Shown here piece after piece: positions 17,086 to 26,441 of a stretch of 64,000 nucleotides of DNA; the stretch's first letter is position 1, and every line of letters starts with the position of its first letter. Under the pieces are notes generated by a model. That model did not search any database and was not told the DNA's origin. It worked only from the letters and a program-made list of their open reading frames with translations. Source of the stretch: Campylobacter concisus (GTDB lineage Bacteria; Campylobacterota; Campylobacteria; Campylobacterales; Campylobacteraceae); NCBI RefSeq assembly GCF_003048775.2, contig NZ_CP049272.1:186001-250000 (forward strand), given 5' to 3'. Both the position numbers and the translations under genes were made by a program.

Positions 17086-18024
17086 TTATAGACTCTTAGC
17101 AAAAATTTCTGCTGTTTTTTTCATCTCATCTAGCCAATTTTCTGGGAGCTGATCAATGCTTATGACCTTTGAGCCAGTCTCTTTTGCTACTAAATTCGCA
17201 GCCTTTGTTGGAAACTGCGGAGCCACGAAAATGACCTTTACGCCGTGCTCTTTAGCTTCTTCTATGAGCTCTTTTAGCTCAGCTGGCTTTGGCTCTTTGC
17301 CCTCTATCTCGATAGCGATTTGCTCTAAGTTATAGCGTTTTGCAAAATATCCCCAAGATGGGTGATATACGATAAATTCGCGAGTTTTAACATCTTTTAG
17401 AGTATTTTTGATAAAGCTATCAAGCTCGTCAAGACTAGCTTTAAATTTAGCTAAATTTTCCTCATAGAGCTTTGCATTTTGTGGGAATTTCTCTATTAAT
17501 GCCTTAGCAATATTATCAGCTTGAGTTTTTACTAAAACTGGATCAAGCCAAATGTGCGGATCAAGGCCATCATGATGATGGTGATGATGTTCGCCAGCTT
17601 CGTGGCCATGGTCATGATGCTCGTGATGCTCATGTTTATGCTCGCCCTCGTGCTTGTGCTCGTGATGTTCATGATGTTCATGATGCTCATGTTCATCGCT
17701 CATAGCGATCTTTTCGATGCCTTCTTGTGTTTTTACAATATGTAAATTTTTAAAAGATTTTGAAAAACGCTCTAGCCAAGTATCTTCAAACTCAATGCCA
17801 ATAGCAAAGTAAAGCTCGCTCTTTTCAAGCTCCTTCATCTGTTTTGGCTTTGGCTCATAAGTGTGCGGATCAGCACCTTTGCCAACCATTGTATTTACGC
17901 TTAGTGTATCACCAGCGATCTGCTCAACAAAAAATTTTGTAGGCAATATACTAGTCGTAACAACTGGCTTTGCAAAAAGTGACAAAGCGCAAACTGCTAA
18001 AAAAACAAAAATCTTTCTCACCAT
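17086..18024 (-). CDS. znuA: Zinc ABC transporter substrate-binding protein
   Basis: Periplasmic zinc-binding protein that delivers Zn(II) to ZnuBC. After a signal peptide (KIFVFLAVCALSLFA) come family segments with metal-ligand histidines: GADPHTYEP, LDPHIWLDPV and YHPSWGYFAKRY. Between them is a very His/Glu-rich loop of about 45 residues (repeats of HEHHEH and a run of six His), the mark of ZnuA-type proteins over Mn-binding homologues. The start is ATG at 18022-18024 or GTG three bases later. An AAGGAG lies two bases from the ATG and five from the GTG, so the GTG is also credible. The longer frame from 18150 would cover the promoter and palindrome. Confidence 0.93.
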   Translation of the reverse strand: MVRKIFVFLAVCALSLFAKPVVTTSILPTKFFVEQIAGDTLSVNTMVGKGADPHTYEPKPKQMKELEKSELYFAIGIEFEDTWLERFSKSFKNLHIVKTQEGIEKIAMSDEHEHHEHHEHHEHKHEGEHKHEHHEHHDHGHEAGEHHHHHHDGLDPHIWLDPVLVKTQADNIAKALIEKFPQNAKLYEENLAKFKASLDELDSFIKNTLKDVKTREFIVYHPSWGYFAKRYNLEQIAIEIEGKEPKPAELKELIEEAKEHGVKVIFVAPQFPTKAANLVAKETGSKVISIDQLPENWLDEMKKTAEIFAKSL

Positions 18025-18040
18025 CTCTCCTTTGTTTGAA

Positions 18041-18046
18041 AAAATA
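18041..18046 (-). promoter_or_regulatory. Possible -10 element of the znuA promoter
   Basis: On the minus strand TATTTT lies about 17 bp before the znuA start. If it is the -10, the -35 position would fall at about 18064-18069, inside the palindrome at 18065-18081, so a repressor bound there would block polymerase. Confidence 0.35.
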
Positions 18047-18064
18047 TTGCGGAAGTTTAGCAAA

Positions 18065-18081
18065 TTGCAACTTGGTTGCAA
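18065..18081. promoter_or_regulatory. Candidate Zur/Fur-family operator (7-3-7 palindrome)
   Basis: TTGCAAC-TTG-GTTGCAA is a perfect 7-bp inverted repeat with a 3-bp centre, located 41 bp upstream of znuA and 88 bp upstream of the divergent Fur-family gene. It is the only strong palindrome in the spacer. Size and position suit an operator for the adjacent regulator, which would repress the zinc operon when zinc is plentiful. No binding evidence is available. Confidence 0.55.
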
Positions 18082-18168
18082 CTTAAAGAACAAAAGCCTA
18101 AATATAGTGCTTTTTAAATGAAATTTAAAACTTTTAGCGTTAATATACAAAAAATAAAAAGGGCAAGG

Positions 18169-18528
18169 ATGAATGCAAGAAATTTCTTAGAAGAGCATAG
18201 TATCAAAGCAACTACTTTTCGCATAAAGCTCGTTGAAATTTTGCAAAATGCCAAAACTCCATTAAGTTATGATGAAATTTTAGAAAGCCTTAATGCAAAT
18301 AAAACTACTTTTTATAGAAGCATAGAAATTTTTGAAAAAAAGGGCCTTGTCATAAAAACTGAAAATAATCATAAAAGCTACTACGAACTAGCAAATGAGG
18401 CAAAAGCGTACTTTATCTGCGATATCTGTCATAAAGTCACAAACATCGATATGCCCCATCTAAACATCGCTAAAAATATAAAAAGCGCCGTGATAAAAGG
18501 CGTTTGTGATGAGTGTGATCACGAGTAA
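18169..18528 (+). CDS. Fur-family transcriptional regulator, probably zinc-responsive (Zur-like)
   Basis: A 119-residue regulator with the Fur winged-helix domain (residues 1-80: IKATTFRIKLVEILQNAKTPLSYDEILESL, then NKTTFYRSIEIFEKKGLV) and a short dimerisation/metal domain. The domain retains two CxxC pairs for a structural zinc (CDIC near 85-88, CDEC near 114-117). It is shorter than classical Fur (about 150 residues) and lacks the usual HHHDH motif. I chose ATG 18169 because AAAGGG lies about eight bases upstream; an upstream in-frame ATG at 18118 adds 17 weakly conserved residues. Divergence from znuA suggests zinc as the effector. Peroxide (PerR) or iron sensing is not excluded. Confidence 0.85.
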   Translation: MNARNFLEEHSIKATTFRIKLVEILQNAKTPLSYDEILESLNANKTTFYRSIEIFEKKGLVIKTENNHKSYYELANEAKAYFICDICHKVTNIDMPHLNIAKNIKSAVIKGVCDECDHE

Positions 18529-18911
18529 AGTGCGATGATCTCAGCTGGAATGGCTTTTGGGCGATTTGTTTTTAGATCGATATAGACAAACTCGGTCTTG
18601 CCAGTTGCTATTAACTCGTCATCTTTTTTAAACTCAAAATATCTACACGAAGTCGCCTTGCCTTCAGCTTGTGTGTAAGTGTGAATTTCTATCTCATCCA
18701 TCAATTTTACGCTTTTTATATATTTGGCTTCATTTTTTCTAATGAGCCAGATCTCACCTCTTTTATACTGCGCCTCGACCGTGTCGCCAACCGCTGCTGA
18801 GTGTGCAAATGCAGCCTCTTGCATAAGAGTGAAATAATAGACATTATTCATGTGTCCGTGCATATCAATGGCTTGTGGAGGGATTATTACTTTGTAGATA
18901 AAATCTTTCAT
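18519..18911 (-). CDS. Hotdog-fold acyl-CoA thioesterase (YbgC/4HBT-like)
   Basis: A 130-residue single hotdog-fold protein. The N-terminal segment has the family catalytic region (IPPQAIDMHGHMNNVYYFTLMQEAAF, with Asp18, His20 and Asn23-24), followed by the long helix and the beta strands YIKSVKLMDEIEIHTY and TGKTEFVYIDLKTNRPKAIP. Such proteins hydrolyse short- to medium-chain or aromatic acyl-CoAs. The substrate cannot be deduced. It converges with the Fur-family gene, overlapping its 3' end by 10 bp, and is divergent from the methyltransferase gene. Confidence 0.87.
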   Translation of the reverse strand: MKDFIYKVIIPPQAIDMHGHMNNVYYFTLMQEAAFAHSAAVGDTVEAQYKRGEIWLIRKNEAKYIKSVKLMDEIEIHTYTQAEGKATSCRYFEFKKDDELIATGKTEFVYIDLKTNRPKAIPAEIIALYS

Positions 18912-18957
18912 TTCTAGCCTTTTTTGCTAGAATTATAACCAAAAATAAGGAGCTAAA

Positions 18958-19689
18958 ATGCAAAATTTATGGGATAAAAAGGCATCAAATTATCAAAGGT
19001 TTGATGGCAAAGTAAGTGCTATTCAGCAACAAATTTTTGCTAAAGCCTTAGCTTGGGGAGTTGATTTTAGCGGTAAAGAAATTCTTGATATAGGCTGTGG
19101 TACCGGTGTTTGGACGATATTTTTATCAAAAACCGCAAAAAATATAACAGGTATCGATAGCTCAAAAAATATGATAGAAATTTTAAATGAAGATGCTAAA
19201 AGATTTGGGGTGACAAATTTAGCTAGCGAGGTTTGCTCTTGGAGAGAATTTAAGCCTACAAAGCACTTTGATATTGCAATTTGTACGATGAGTCCAGCGA
19301 TTGCTAGCGATGAAGATTTTGCTAAATTTCATAGTATTGCAAAGCAAAAACTCTATCTTGGCTGGGATAAGCCTAGAAGCTCTGATTTGATTGAGCCATT
19401 TTTTAAAAAATTCGGACGAACTCTCTCGCAAAAAAACGTTGTAAATAGACTTGAAGCGTGGCTAAATGAGCAAGGGATCGCTTATAAGAGTGAAATTTTA
19501 AATGAGACAAGGATCGCTAGACGAAGTGTACAGGAAGCTGCTGAGAATATCTGCTGGCACCTTGAGATAAACGGAGCTAAAAACTACGATGAAAAGACGG
19601 TTTTAGCGATGTTAAAAGAGAGATTTGACGGCGAGTTTATAGATGAAAAGATAGAGTCGCAGATGAAACTTTTTGTTTTTTTAAGCTAG
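18958..19689 (+). CDS. Class I SAM-dependent methyltransferase, substrate unknown
   Basis: A 243-residue Rossmann-fold methyltransferase. Motif I is ILDIGCGTGVWTIFLS (about residues 41-56), motif II is ITGIDSSKNMIEIL and motif IV is FDIAICTMSPAIAS (about 102-115). The motif IV sequence, CTMSP, is unlike the NPPY of nucleic-acid methylases and fits a small-molecule or unknown substrate. The C-terminal half is helical without further recognisable domains. AAGGAG precedes the ATG. Its neighbours (thioesterase, EamA transporter) give no clear pathway. Confidence 0.88.
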   Translation: MQNLWDKKASNYQRFDGKVSAIQQQIFAKALAWGVDFSGKEILDIGCGTGVWTIFLSKTAKNITGIDSSKNMIEILNEDAKRFGVTNLASEVCSWREFKPTKHFDIAICTMSPAIASDEDFAKFHSIAKQKLYLGWDKPRSSDLIEPFFKKFGRTLSQKNVVNRLEAWLNEQGIAYKSEILNETRIARRSVQEAAENICWHLEINGAKNYDEKTVLAMLKERFDGEFIDEKIESQMKLFVFLS

Positions 19690-19692
19690 TTT

Positions 19693-20562
19693 TTATCTAT
19701 AGAAAAATTTTTTACCAAATTCACTAAAAATAACTCCAAAGATTATTAAGATCGCGCCAAAAATTTGTATGAGTGTTAGCTTTTCGCCAGCGAAAAAATA
19801 GCCGATAAAGCCAGCAGAGACTGGCTCAAGACAGAAAAATAAAGCTGCTTTACTGGCTGTTGTATATCTTTGAGCGATGGTTTGAACAAAGTAGCAAAAA
19901 ATGGTGCCAATAAATGCAGTGATGAAAATTGCTATAAAAAATTCCCTATCGTAATTTGGCACCACACTACCTTCAATAAATGCAAAGACAAATGAGAGTA
20001 AAGAGACGGTGAGAAATACCACAAATACAAGCAAATAAAGCTCGCACTTTCTTACAAAGTGGCCATTTAAGCTCGTGTAAAGTGCGTAAAATATGGCACA
20101 AAGTAGGGCAAGTGCCTCGCCGCTCCCAAGCGCTAGCGTGGCGCCACTTAAGAGCCAAAGCCCAAAAATGGCAACAAGCGCCCCCAAAATAGCAAAAATG
20201 GTTATTTTATTTTTAAAAATGAGTGCTGTCATAAAAGGCACAATCACACACTCAAGCCCTGTAATAAAAGCAACACTTGAGCTAAAAGTAAGCTTTAGAG
20301 CGTAAGTTTGAGCAACAAACGAGCCAAAGAGAACTACGCCAAGGATAATGCCATAAACTACACTTTTTTTATCAAAAATTATAGAAAATTTAAATGTTAT
20401 AAGTCCCATAAAGATAGCGGAAATAAAAAATCTATAAAAGAGCATGACAAAGACACTATTTGTTTTTAGTGCATTTGCCATAGGCAAAAAAGTAGCTCCC
20501 CAAACGATGGCAACTACAATGAGTGCGATGTCGGCCCTGTTTTGCGTGCTTAAATTTTTCAT
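19693..20562 (-). CDS. EamA-type drug/metabolite transporter
   Basis: A 289-residue inner-membrane protein with ten predicted helices forming two EamA repeats (about 10-140 and 150-285). The first contains VAIVWGATFLPMANAL, a typical start, and the second ends with LEPVSAGFIGYFFAGEKLTLIQIFGAILIIFGVI, the hallmark of the second repeat. EamA proteins export amino acids, nucleosides or other metabolites; the substrate is unknown. Its start overlaps the stop of the DUF4197 gene by 4 bp (ATGA), so the two are translationally coupled. Confidence 0.92.
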   Translation of the reverse strand: MKNLSTQNRADIALIVVAIVWGATFLPMANALKTNSVFVMLFYRFFISAIFMGLITFKFSIIFDKKSVVYGIILGVVLFGSFVAQTYALKLTFSSSVAFITGLECVIVPFMTALIFKNKITIFAILGALVAIFGLWLLSGATLALGSGEALALLCAIFYALYTSLNGHFVRKCELYLLVFVVFLTVSLLSFVFAFIEGSVVPNYDREFFIAIFITAFIGTIFCYFVQTIAQRYTTASKAALFFCLEPVSAGFIGYFFAGEKLTLIQIFGAILIIFGVIFSEFGKKFFYR

Positions 20563-21308
20563 TTAAAGATCGAGTCTAGCACCTTTTTGCCGCTATCTAG
20601 GCTAAAGCCGCTTCTTAGCCCCTTTTCTTTCTCGCTCATTACGTTAAATAACCCATCTAACGTCTTTCTTGTGATATATGCGTTTAGATCCTCGCCGTCA
20701 TCTGGCACATACTCACTTGCACCTAAATTTTTAGCTAGGCTCTTTACTGATTTTATCGTTTCATTATTTTTTGCTGAGCTGCCGATGAAAGAATTTAGCC
20801 CATTATAGGCAGTCGCAAAGCTATTGTCACTCATCATTTTTTCAATTATCGGCGCAAATGCCGCCTTTAGCTTTTGGCTGGAGCTTTTCTCTAAATATTT
20901 TGTAACGCTGTCACTCCCGCCATTAAAGAGCTTTTTGACATCTGCTTCGCTCATATTTTTTATGCTTTCGCTAAAAATTTCAGCAGCCTTTGGCACGGCC
21001 GTGGTCGCAGCGTTGTTTATCGACTTGCTAAGCTCCTGCGCCCACTTCTCGCCGCCCACTTTTTTGGCTAAATTTGACGCCATCTCAAGGCTTTTTGGGA
21101 GCGGAATTTTAGCTGTGGCGTTGTTTATAAAGCCCTCTTTTGAAAGCTCGCCAACAGCTGCATTTAGCGCCTCACTAACCAAGCTTTTATAATCGCCATT
21201 TGAAGCGTGAGTGGCTATTTTGACGCCTTTGTTTATCATATCATCCATGCTTGCGGCTTGTAAATTTAAAGCAAGCGCGCCACAAAGAATAACAAGAGAT
21301 CTTTTCAT
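20559..21308 (-). CDS. DUF4197-family exported protein
   Basis: A 249-residue protein with a signal peptide (MKRSLVILCGALALNLQAAS) and an almost entirely helical mature part. The pattern AASMDDMINKGVKIAT, EALNAAVGELSKEGFINNATAKIPLP, then FSESIKNMSEADVKKLFNG and the terminal YITRKTLDGLFNVMSEKEKGLR matches the DUF4197 family, whose function is unknown. It is probably periplasmic; the signal lacks a lipobox Cys. It is the first gene of a two-gene leftward unit with the EamA transporter and has AAGGAGAGAAG before its start. Confidence 0.85.
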   Translation of the reverse strand: MKRSLVILCGALALNLQAASMDDMINKGVKIATHASNGDYKSLVSEALNAAVGELSKEGFINNATAKIPLPKSLEMASNLAKKVGGEKWAQELSKSINNAATTAVPKAAEIFSESIKNMSEADVKKLFNGGSDSVTKYLEKSSSQKLKAAFAPIIEKMMSDNSFATAYNGLNSFIGSSAKNNETIKSVKSLAKNLGASEYVPDDGEDLNAYITRKTLDGLFNVMSEKEKGLRSGFSLDSGKKVLDSIFK

Positions 21309-21387
21309 CTTCTCTCCTTTTTAAAATTTAGAGCAAAATCATACAAAAAATATCTAAACACTTAAAATAAATTTAATCTTTTTGCAC

Positions 21388-21393
21388 TAGAAT
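21388..21393 (+). promoter_or_regulatory. Possible -10 element of the mntP promoter
   Basis: TAGAAT, preceded by CTTTTTGCAC, lies 25 bp before the mntP ATG. No long structured leader such as a manganese riboswitch fits in the 109-bp spacer. Confidence 0.35.
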
Positions 21394-21417
21394 TTACCCT
21401 TTTTTTAAAGGAAGACT

Positions 21418-21978
21418 ATGCAACTTTTACTTCTTAGCTTCGCTCTTAGTATGGATAGTGCGGCACTAAATATGGCAAATGGTGCAAGATATAAAAATTT
21501 AGCTCTTAATAAAATTTTATTTATTGCTTTTATACTTGGTTTCTTTCAGTTTCTTATGCCGCTTCTCGGCTATCTTTTAGGTGTTAGTTTTGCAAAATTT
21601 ATAAGCTCGGTTGATCATTTTATTGCATTTTTTATACTCTGTTTTCTTGGTTTTAGAATGTTTAAAGAGGCCTGTAGCAAAGAGGAGTGTGAGTATCTTA
21701 AGATAGGATTTAAGACCATTTTGTATGGGGCATTTGCTACTAGTGTGGATGCTCTTGCTGTTGGTGTCACACTTAGCTTTGAAGAGATAAACATCTTTCA
21801 AAGCTCGCTCATCATCGGTGTAGTCTGCTTTGTATTAAGTTTGATTGCTTTTTATATAGGTAAATTTATGGGTGAAATTTTAGAGAAAAAGGCGCTCTTT
21901 TTGGGAGGAGCGATATTAATTTTTCTAGGTTTTAAAATTTTAATAACGCATTTAATTGAAAGCGGCACAGTTCAATAA
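21418..21978 (+). CDS. mntP: Putative manganese efflux pump MntP
   Basis: MntP-type exporters protect against excess Mn(II). The 186-residue protein has six hydrophobic helices and the two family metal-site repeats: [18 protein letters not shown] (Asp near residue 12) and [16 protein letters not shown] (Asp near residue 109). The length matches the family (about 180-190). It stands alone with its own ribosome-binding site (AAAGGAAG) and is followed by a tRNA gene on the other strand. Regulation by manganese is not evident from the leader. Confidence 0.92.
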   Translation: MQLLLLSFALSMDSAALNMANGARYKNLALNKILFIAFILGFFQFLMPLLGYLLGVSFAKFISSVDHFIAFFILCFLGFRMFKEACSKEECEYLKIGFKTILYGAFATSVDALAVGVTLSFEEINIFQSSLIIGVVCFVLSLIAFYIGKFMGEILEKKALFLGGAILIFLGFKILITHLIESGTVQ

Positions 21979-22061
21979 AAATTTAAAATAACAATTAAAA
22001 ATAAGATTTAAGATTAACTATATTTTAAAGCTTATATAGATAAGATTTTGATTTTTAGAAG

Positions 22062-22136
22062 TGGTGACCCATACGAGACTCGAACTCGTGTTACCGCCGT
22101 GAAAGGGCGATGTCCTAACCGCTAGACGAATGGGCC
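22062..22136 (-). tRNA. tRNA-Glu (TTC)
   Basis: Read on the minus strand, it folds into a full cloverleaf with acceptor GGCCCAT/ATGGGTC, A73 and encoded CCA. The anticodon loop is CTTTCAC with anticodon TTC, so it reads GAA/GAG. It stands alone, separate from the 39.6-40.8 kb array. Confidence 0.95.
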
Positions 22137-22158
22137 ACATGTCGGTTATGAAGTTGGG

Positions 22159-22164
22159 ATTATA
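22159..22164 (-). promoter_or_regulatory. -10 element for the tRNA-Glu gene
   Basis: On the minus strand, a consensus TATAAT lies 22 bp before the mature 5' end of tRNA-Glu, which fits a leader of about 15 bases. The -35 position is not consensus. Confidence 0.5.
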
Positions 22165-22204
22165 TTTCTTTTATACTTAATTTTAGATTAATAAGGAAAA
22201 ATTT

Positions 22205-22675
22205 TTGAAAAATTTTTTATTTACTTTGTTGTCTGTTTTTGTTTTTACAGGCTGCGTGGCTACCAAAACGCCGCAAAATTCACAAGCTTTTCAAGTTACT
22301 TTATTTTCTCCGATGATCAAGATAAATGATGTTGGATTTTTCCATAAATATAAAAATGAGCTAAATTTGCAAATTTATAGCTCCGGTGTAAACACCGCAA
22401 ACATAAGCATAAGAGATAAAATTTGCATAAATAATGCTTGCTTTAACAAGACTAAGTTTAATGAGAAATTTTTTCTAGCCCCACACTATGAGAGCCTTTT
22501 TGAAGAAATTTTGCAAAAAGAAAAGATTTATGAAGGCAAAGGCTTGATAAATACGGAGTGTGGTTTTAGCCAAGATCTAAGTTCATATTTTATAAAATAT
22601 GAGGTTTGCGACAACTACGTCAAATTTGTAGATAACAAAAATAAAATAAGAGTGATAATAAAAGAGTTAAAATGA
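22205..22675 (+). CDS. Putative lipoprotein of unknown function
   Basis: A 156-residue protein starting at TTG, with ATAAGGAAAA just upstream. The N-terminus is a lipoprotein signal ([21 protein letters not shown]) with a fair lipobox (FTGC), so Cys17 would be lipidated. The mature part has several further cysteines ([13 protein letters not shown] and YEVCDN), which suggests disulphides. I recognise no domain. Its stop overlaps the nfo start by 4 bp (ATGA), so it is coupled to nfo and to the FadL-like gene behind it. It could be an outer-membrane-linked accessory of that cluster, though that is inference. Confidence 0.75.
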   Translation: MKNFLFTLLSVFVFTGCVATKTPQNSQAFQVTLFSPMIKINDVGFFHKYKNELNLQIYSSGVNTANISIRDKICINNACFNKTKFNEKFFLAPHYESLFEEILQKEKIYEGKGLINTECGFSQDLSSYFIKYEVCDNYVKFVDNKNKIRVIIKELK

Positions 22676-23523
22676 GATACATAGGAGCTCACGTAAGTGC
22701 GGCTGGAGGCGTGTTTAATGCACCTTTAAATGCTGCAAAAATAGGAGCAAATGCTTTTGCGCTTTTTACAAAAAATCAACGCCAATGGAATGCAAAAGAG
22801 CTAAGTATAAGCGAAATAGAGCAGTTTAAGGAAAATCTAAAAATTTCTGGCATAAGTACAAAGCATGTTTTGCCACACAGCAGTTACTTGATAAATTTAG
22901 GCCATCCGGATGAGGAGGCAAGAGCAAAGTCGCTTGAAGCTTTTGTAGATGAGATAGATCGCGCCAGTAAGCTTGGGCTAGAGCTTTTAAATTTTCATCC
23001 AGGCTCACATCTAAAACAAATAAGCGAAAAAGAGTGCTTAGATAATATCGTAAGCTGCATGAACGTGGCACTTAAGCGCACAAGCGGTGTAAAGCTAGTC
23101 ATCGAAAATACAGCCGCACAAGGCTCAAATTTAGGCTTTAGTTTTAAGCAGATTGCTTATTTGATAGAGCGAGTAAACGATGAGAGTAGGGTTGGTGTTT
23201 GCTTTGATACTTGTCACGCATTTGCTGCTGGATATGATCTAAGAAGCAAAGAGGCCTACGCTAAAACTATGGGGGAATTTGATGCGATCATCGGTTATAA
23301 ATTTTTATCTGGTATGCATTTAAATGATGCAAAATTTGCCCTTGGCTCAAAAAAAGATAGACACGAGAGCCTTGGCAAGGGTGAGCTTGGATTTAGTGCT
23401 TTTAAAAATATAATAAATGATGATAAAATAGGCGAAATTCCTTTAATATTAGAGACGATTGACGAGAGTATTTGGGAAGACGAGATAAAAATTTTAAGAA
23501 ATTTTGAAAAGGAAAAACTATGA
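22672..23523 (+). CDS. nfo: Endonuclease IV (AP endonuclease)
   Basis: Zinc-dependent AP endonuclease of base-excision repair. The 283-residue TIM-barrel protein carries family landmarks: [12 protein letters not shown] at the N-terminus, [71 protein letters not shown], the [10 protein letters not shown] region and LILETID near the end. These supply the His, Glu and Asp ligands of the tri-zinc centre. It overlaps the lipoprotein gene upstream and the FadL-like gene downstream by 4 bp each. Confidence 0.97.
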   Translation: MRYIGAHVSAAGGVFNAPLNAAKIGANAFALFTKNQRQWNAKELSISEIEQFKENLKISGISTKHVLPHSSYLINLGHPDEEARAKSLEAFVDEIDRASKLGLELLNFHPGSHLKQISEKECLDNIVSCMNVALKRTSGVKLVIENTAAQGSNLGFSFKQIAYLIERVNDESRVGVCFDTCHAFAAGYDLRSKEAYAKTMGEFDAIIGYKFLSGMHLNDAKFALGSKKDRHESLGKGELGFSAFKNIINDDKIGEIPLILETIDESIWEDEIKILRNFEKEKL

Positions 23524-24752
23524 AAAAAGTGCTATTAAGCATTATTATGGCATCTACTTTGCTTAATGCTGGAGGTTATAAGGTTCCTGAGCAAAGTGCT
23601 GATTCTTTAGGTCTTGCTGCTAGTAACGTAGCCTTTAGTTTTGGGGCTGATGCGGCATATTTTAACCCAGCAAATATGATGTTTTTAGATGGACGCCATC
23701 ACATAGAAAGTACCCTCGGCTGGTTTCATATAAATAAGCTCGAGTTTAAAAGTGATAGTGGCAAAAGCTACAAGTCAGAAAAATTTGACTCACTAGCTGG
23801 TACATTTAGTTTTGTAACGCCAGAAATTTATGAAAACTGGAAATTTGGTTTAGCTCTTGCCGTTCCTGCTGCTGTTGGTGTATCGTGGGAGGATCCAGCT
23901 ACCGCATTTACCGCTAAAAGGTTTAAGCTGCAAGTTGTTGAGTTAAATCCAACTGTGGCTTACCGCATAAATGATAAACTTGCCGTTGCTCTTGGTGCTA
24001 GAGGTGTTTACACCAAAGGTAAGATAGCAAGTGACTTTGGACAGATAGGCTACAGAGAGATAAAAGGCGATGGTATGGGCTATGGCTACAATGTTGCGCT
24101 TACTTATAGACCTATTGAGGATTTGAGCTTTGCTGTTACTTACCGCTCAAATGTAAATTTAGACCTCAAAGGCCATACAGATGCTGATTTTAACGGAGCG
24201 CTATCTCCTATAAGCTATCATGGCAAAACAAAAGTTAAGATCCCACTTCCTGCACAGCTTGTACTTGCAACTGGATATAAATTTAGCGACTTTACTCTTT
24301 TACTAGCTTTTGAGAGGACGTATTGGTCTAAATTTAAAGGCTATGACTTTGAATACATGGATAAAGGTCCAGCTCACTCGCATCCAGCTTTTGCAAGATT
24401 CATGGACGATCCAGTTATTAAAAACGCAAAAGATACAAATACATATAGACTAGGTCTTGCCTACGACGTAAATGAAAAATTTAGACTAATGGCTGGCTTT
24501 GCTTATGATGAAGATATTACAAGTAGTAAGCATACTGGCTTAGAGCTTCCAAATACTACGTCTAAGGTATATTCTTTTGGAGTAAATTATAAATTTACAC
24601 CAAATCTTGAAATGGCACTTGGATATGTTTATCAACACCGTGATAAGAAGCGTGCGACAGGTATTACCAACAGTATTGCTACAAAAATGTCAGGGGAATT
24701 TGATACTGGTACGATCCAAATCCTTGGTACGACTTTTAAATATACATTTTAG
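23520..24752 (+). CDS. FadL/OmpP1-family outer-membrane porin
   Basis: A 410-residue outer-membrane beta-barrel of the FadL/OmpP1/TodX family, which takes up long-chain fatty acids or other hydrophobic compounds. After a signal peptide ([17 protein letters not shown]) comes the family's N-terminal hatch ([36 protein letters not shown], where the AYFNPA element is diagnostic). It ends with the aromatic TFKYTF typical of outer-membrane proteins. Many alternating strands with GY, GF and GL pairs are visible. It precedes an acyl-CoA synthetase gene by 12 bp, which supports fatty-acid uptake, although solute type cannot be proved. Confidence 0.9.
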   Translation: MKKVLLSIIMASTLLNAGGYKVPEQSADSLGLAASNVAFSFGADAAYFNPANMMFLDGRHHIESTLGWFHINKLEFKSDSGKSYKSEKFDSLAGTFSFVTPEIYENWKFGLALAVPAAVGVSWEDPATAFTAKRFKLQVVELNPTVAYRINDKLAVALGARGVYTKGKIASDFGQIGYREIKGDGMGYGYNVALTYRPIEDLSFAVTYRSNVNLDLKGHTDADFNGALSPISYHGKTKVKIPLPAQLVLATGYKFSDFTLLLAFERTYWSKFKGYDFEYMDKGPAHSHPAFARFMDDPVIKNAKDTNTYRLGLAYDVNEKFRLMAGFAYDEDITSSKHTGLELPNTTSKVYSFGVNYKFTPNLEMALGYVYQHRDKKRATGITNSIATKMSGEFDTGTIQILGTTFKYTF

Positions 24753-24764
24753 TTAGGGTCAATA

Positions 24765-26441
24765 ATGCGATACTCTTATAATAATTTTTATGAAATTTTA
24801 ACCAAAGCAGCAAAGGAAAATCCAAATCAAGTAGTTCTTTTTGAAGAAAAAGAGAAGCTAAAATATCGCGAATTAAAGCAAAATGTCGATAAAGTGGCAG
24901 CTTATTTGCAGCTTGCTGGAGTAAAATTTGGCGATAAAGTAGCTATGGCGGTTACAAACTCGAAAGAATTTATCATCTCATACCTTGCGATAACCGCAAT
25001 AGGCGGTATCGCAGTGCCTATGAATACTTTTTTAAAAGTAAATGAGTTTGAATATATCATAAATGATTGCGGCGCAAAGGTGCTTTTTGCGTCTAGCTCG
25101 CTTGCAAAAGAGTTAATCGCATTAAATGAGCTTGAAATTTTAAGAAAGATAATCTGGATCGGAGCAATACCAAAGAAGCTTCAAAGTGCTTCAAAAGATG
25201 AATATATAGACACTGATGAAGAGTATGGCGAGAGCGCGTATCTTACTTCAACACCTCAAATTTCAAAAGAGGATATGAGTAAGGGCTATGAAAATAATGG
25301 CCTTGTTAAAAACATAAATTTTATAGAAACTCTAAATCATAAATACGCTCTTAGTATCACAAAGTATCCGGTAATAGATGATTTAATGCATATAATTTAC
25401 ACTTCAGGCACTACTGGCAAGCCAAAAGGCGCGATGATAAGCTATAAAAATATCTTTTCAAATTTAATTGGAGCCCATGATCGTTTTATAGTGAAAAAAA
25501 GCGATCGTTTCATAGTCTTTTTACCGATGTTTCATAGTTTTACACTAACTGCAATGGTGTTGCTTCCGATATTTGCGAGTGCTTCGATGGTTCTTGTAAA
25601 GTCAGTATTTCCATTTTCAAATGTGTTAAAACAAACCTTGTTAAAGCGTGTAACTGTATTTTTAGGAATCCCAGCCATCTATACAGCTATCGGTAAGGCA
25701 AAAATTCCTTGGTATTTTAGATGGTTTAACCGCATTAGATTATTTGTAAGTGGTGCAGCTCCGCTTGCAAAGCAGACGATAGATGACTTTAGAGTGAAAT
25801 TTCCACGCGCAACACTTGTTGAAGGATATGGCCTTAGCGAATGCTCGCCAGTCGTAGCTGCAAATTTATATGATAAACAAAAGCTTTTAAGTGTAGGGCC
25901 TGTACTTGATGGCTATGAGGTAAAGATCGTAAATGATGAGATGATGGAGCTTCCAGTTGGCCAGATCGGTGAGATCATTGTAAAGGGCGACTGCGTCATG
26001 CAAGGCTACTATGGTATGCCAAGCATCACTGATGAGACCATAATAAACGGCTGGTTAAAGACCGGAGATCTTGGAAAAGTCGATGAAGAGGGCTTTATCT
26101 ATATCGTTGATCGTAAAAAAGACCTTATCATATCAAAGGGCATTAACATCTATCCACGTGAGATCGAAGAGGTTATTTACAAACTTGAAGCAGTCGAAGC
26201 AACAGCGGTAATTGGCGTAAAAGACGTACATGCCGATGAAGAGGTCGTCGCTTTCATACAAGTAAAAGAGGGCATGGATCTTGATGAAAAAACAGTAAGA
26301 GAGCATTTGAAGAAAAATTTAGCGAATTTCAAGATACCAAAGAGTATCTATTTTGCCGAAGAGTTGCCTAGAAATGCTACTGGCAAGGTGCTAAAACGTG
26401 TATTAAAAGAGCAAATAGAGCAGATGAAGGATAAATTTTAG
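24765..26441 (+). CDS. AMP-binding acyl-CoA synthetase (long-chain fatty acid-CoA ligase type)
   Basis: A 558-residue adenylate-forming enzyme. Motifs: the P-loop-like YTSGTTGKPKGAMISY (A3, about 214-229), LPMFHSFTL, VSGAAPL, EGYGLSE (A5), the GWLKTGDLG (A7), IYIVDRKKDLIISKGINIYPREIEE (A8) and ATGKVLKR (A10 Lys near 544). It would activate a carboxylic acid with ATP and transfer it to CoA. Its place behind the FadL-like porin favours long-chain fatty acids. Campylobacters usually lack a full beta-oxidation pathway, so exogenous acids might feed phospholipid synthesis instead; this is inference. Confidence 0.92.
   Translation: MRYSYNNFYEILTKAAKENPNQVVLFEEKEKLKYRELKQNVDKVAAYLQLAGVKFGDKVAMAVTNSKEFIISYLAITAIGGIAVPMNTFLKVNEFEYIINDCGAKVLFASSSLAKELIALNELEILRKIIWIGAIPKKLQSASKDEYIDTDEEYGESAYLTSTPQISKEDMSKGYENNGLVKNINFIETLNHKYALSITKYPVIDDLMHIIYTSGTTGKPKGAMISYKNIFSNLIGAHDRFIVKKSDRFIVFLPMFHSFTLTAMVLLPIFASASMVLVKSVFPFSNVLKQTLLKRVTVFLGIPAIYTAIGKAKIPWYFRWFNRIRLFVSGAAPLAKQTIDDFRVKFPRATLVEGYGLSECSPVVAANLYDKQKLLSVGPVLDGYEVKIVNDEMMELPVGQIGEIIVKGDCVMQGYYGMPSITDETIINGWLKTGDLGKVDEEGFIYIVDRKKDLIISKGINIYPREIEEVIYKLEAVEATAVIGVKDVHADEEVVAFIQVKEGMDLDEKTVREHLKKNLANFKIPKSIYFAEELPRNATGKVLKRVLKEQIEQMKDKF

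Noticed and set aside
17554-17745. Met/Val-rich open frame opposite the znuA His-rich loop
   Set aside because: It is the antisense of repeated His/Glu codons and has no ribosome-binding site; it is an artefact of low-complexity coding DNA.
21309-21417. Manganese riboswitch before mntP
   Set aside because: The spacer is 109 bp of AT-rich sequence with no paired core; too short and unstructured.
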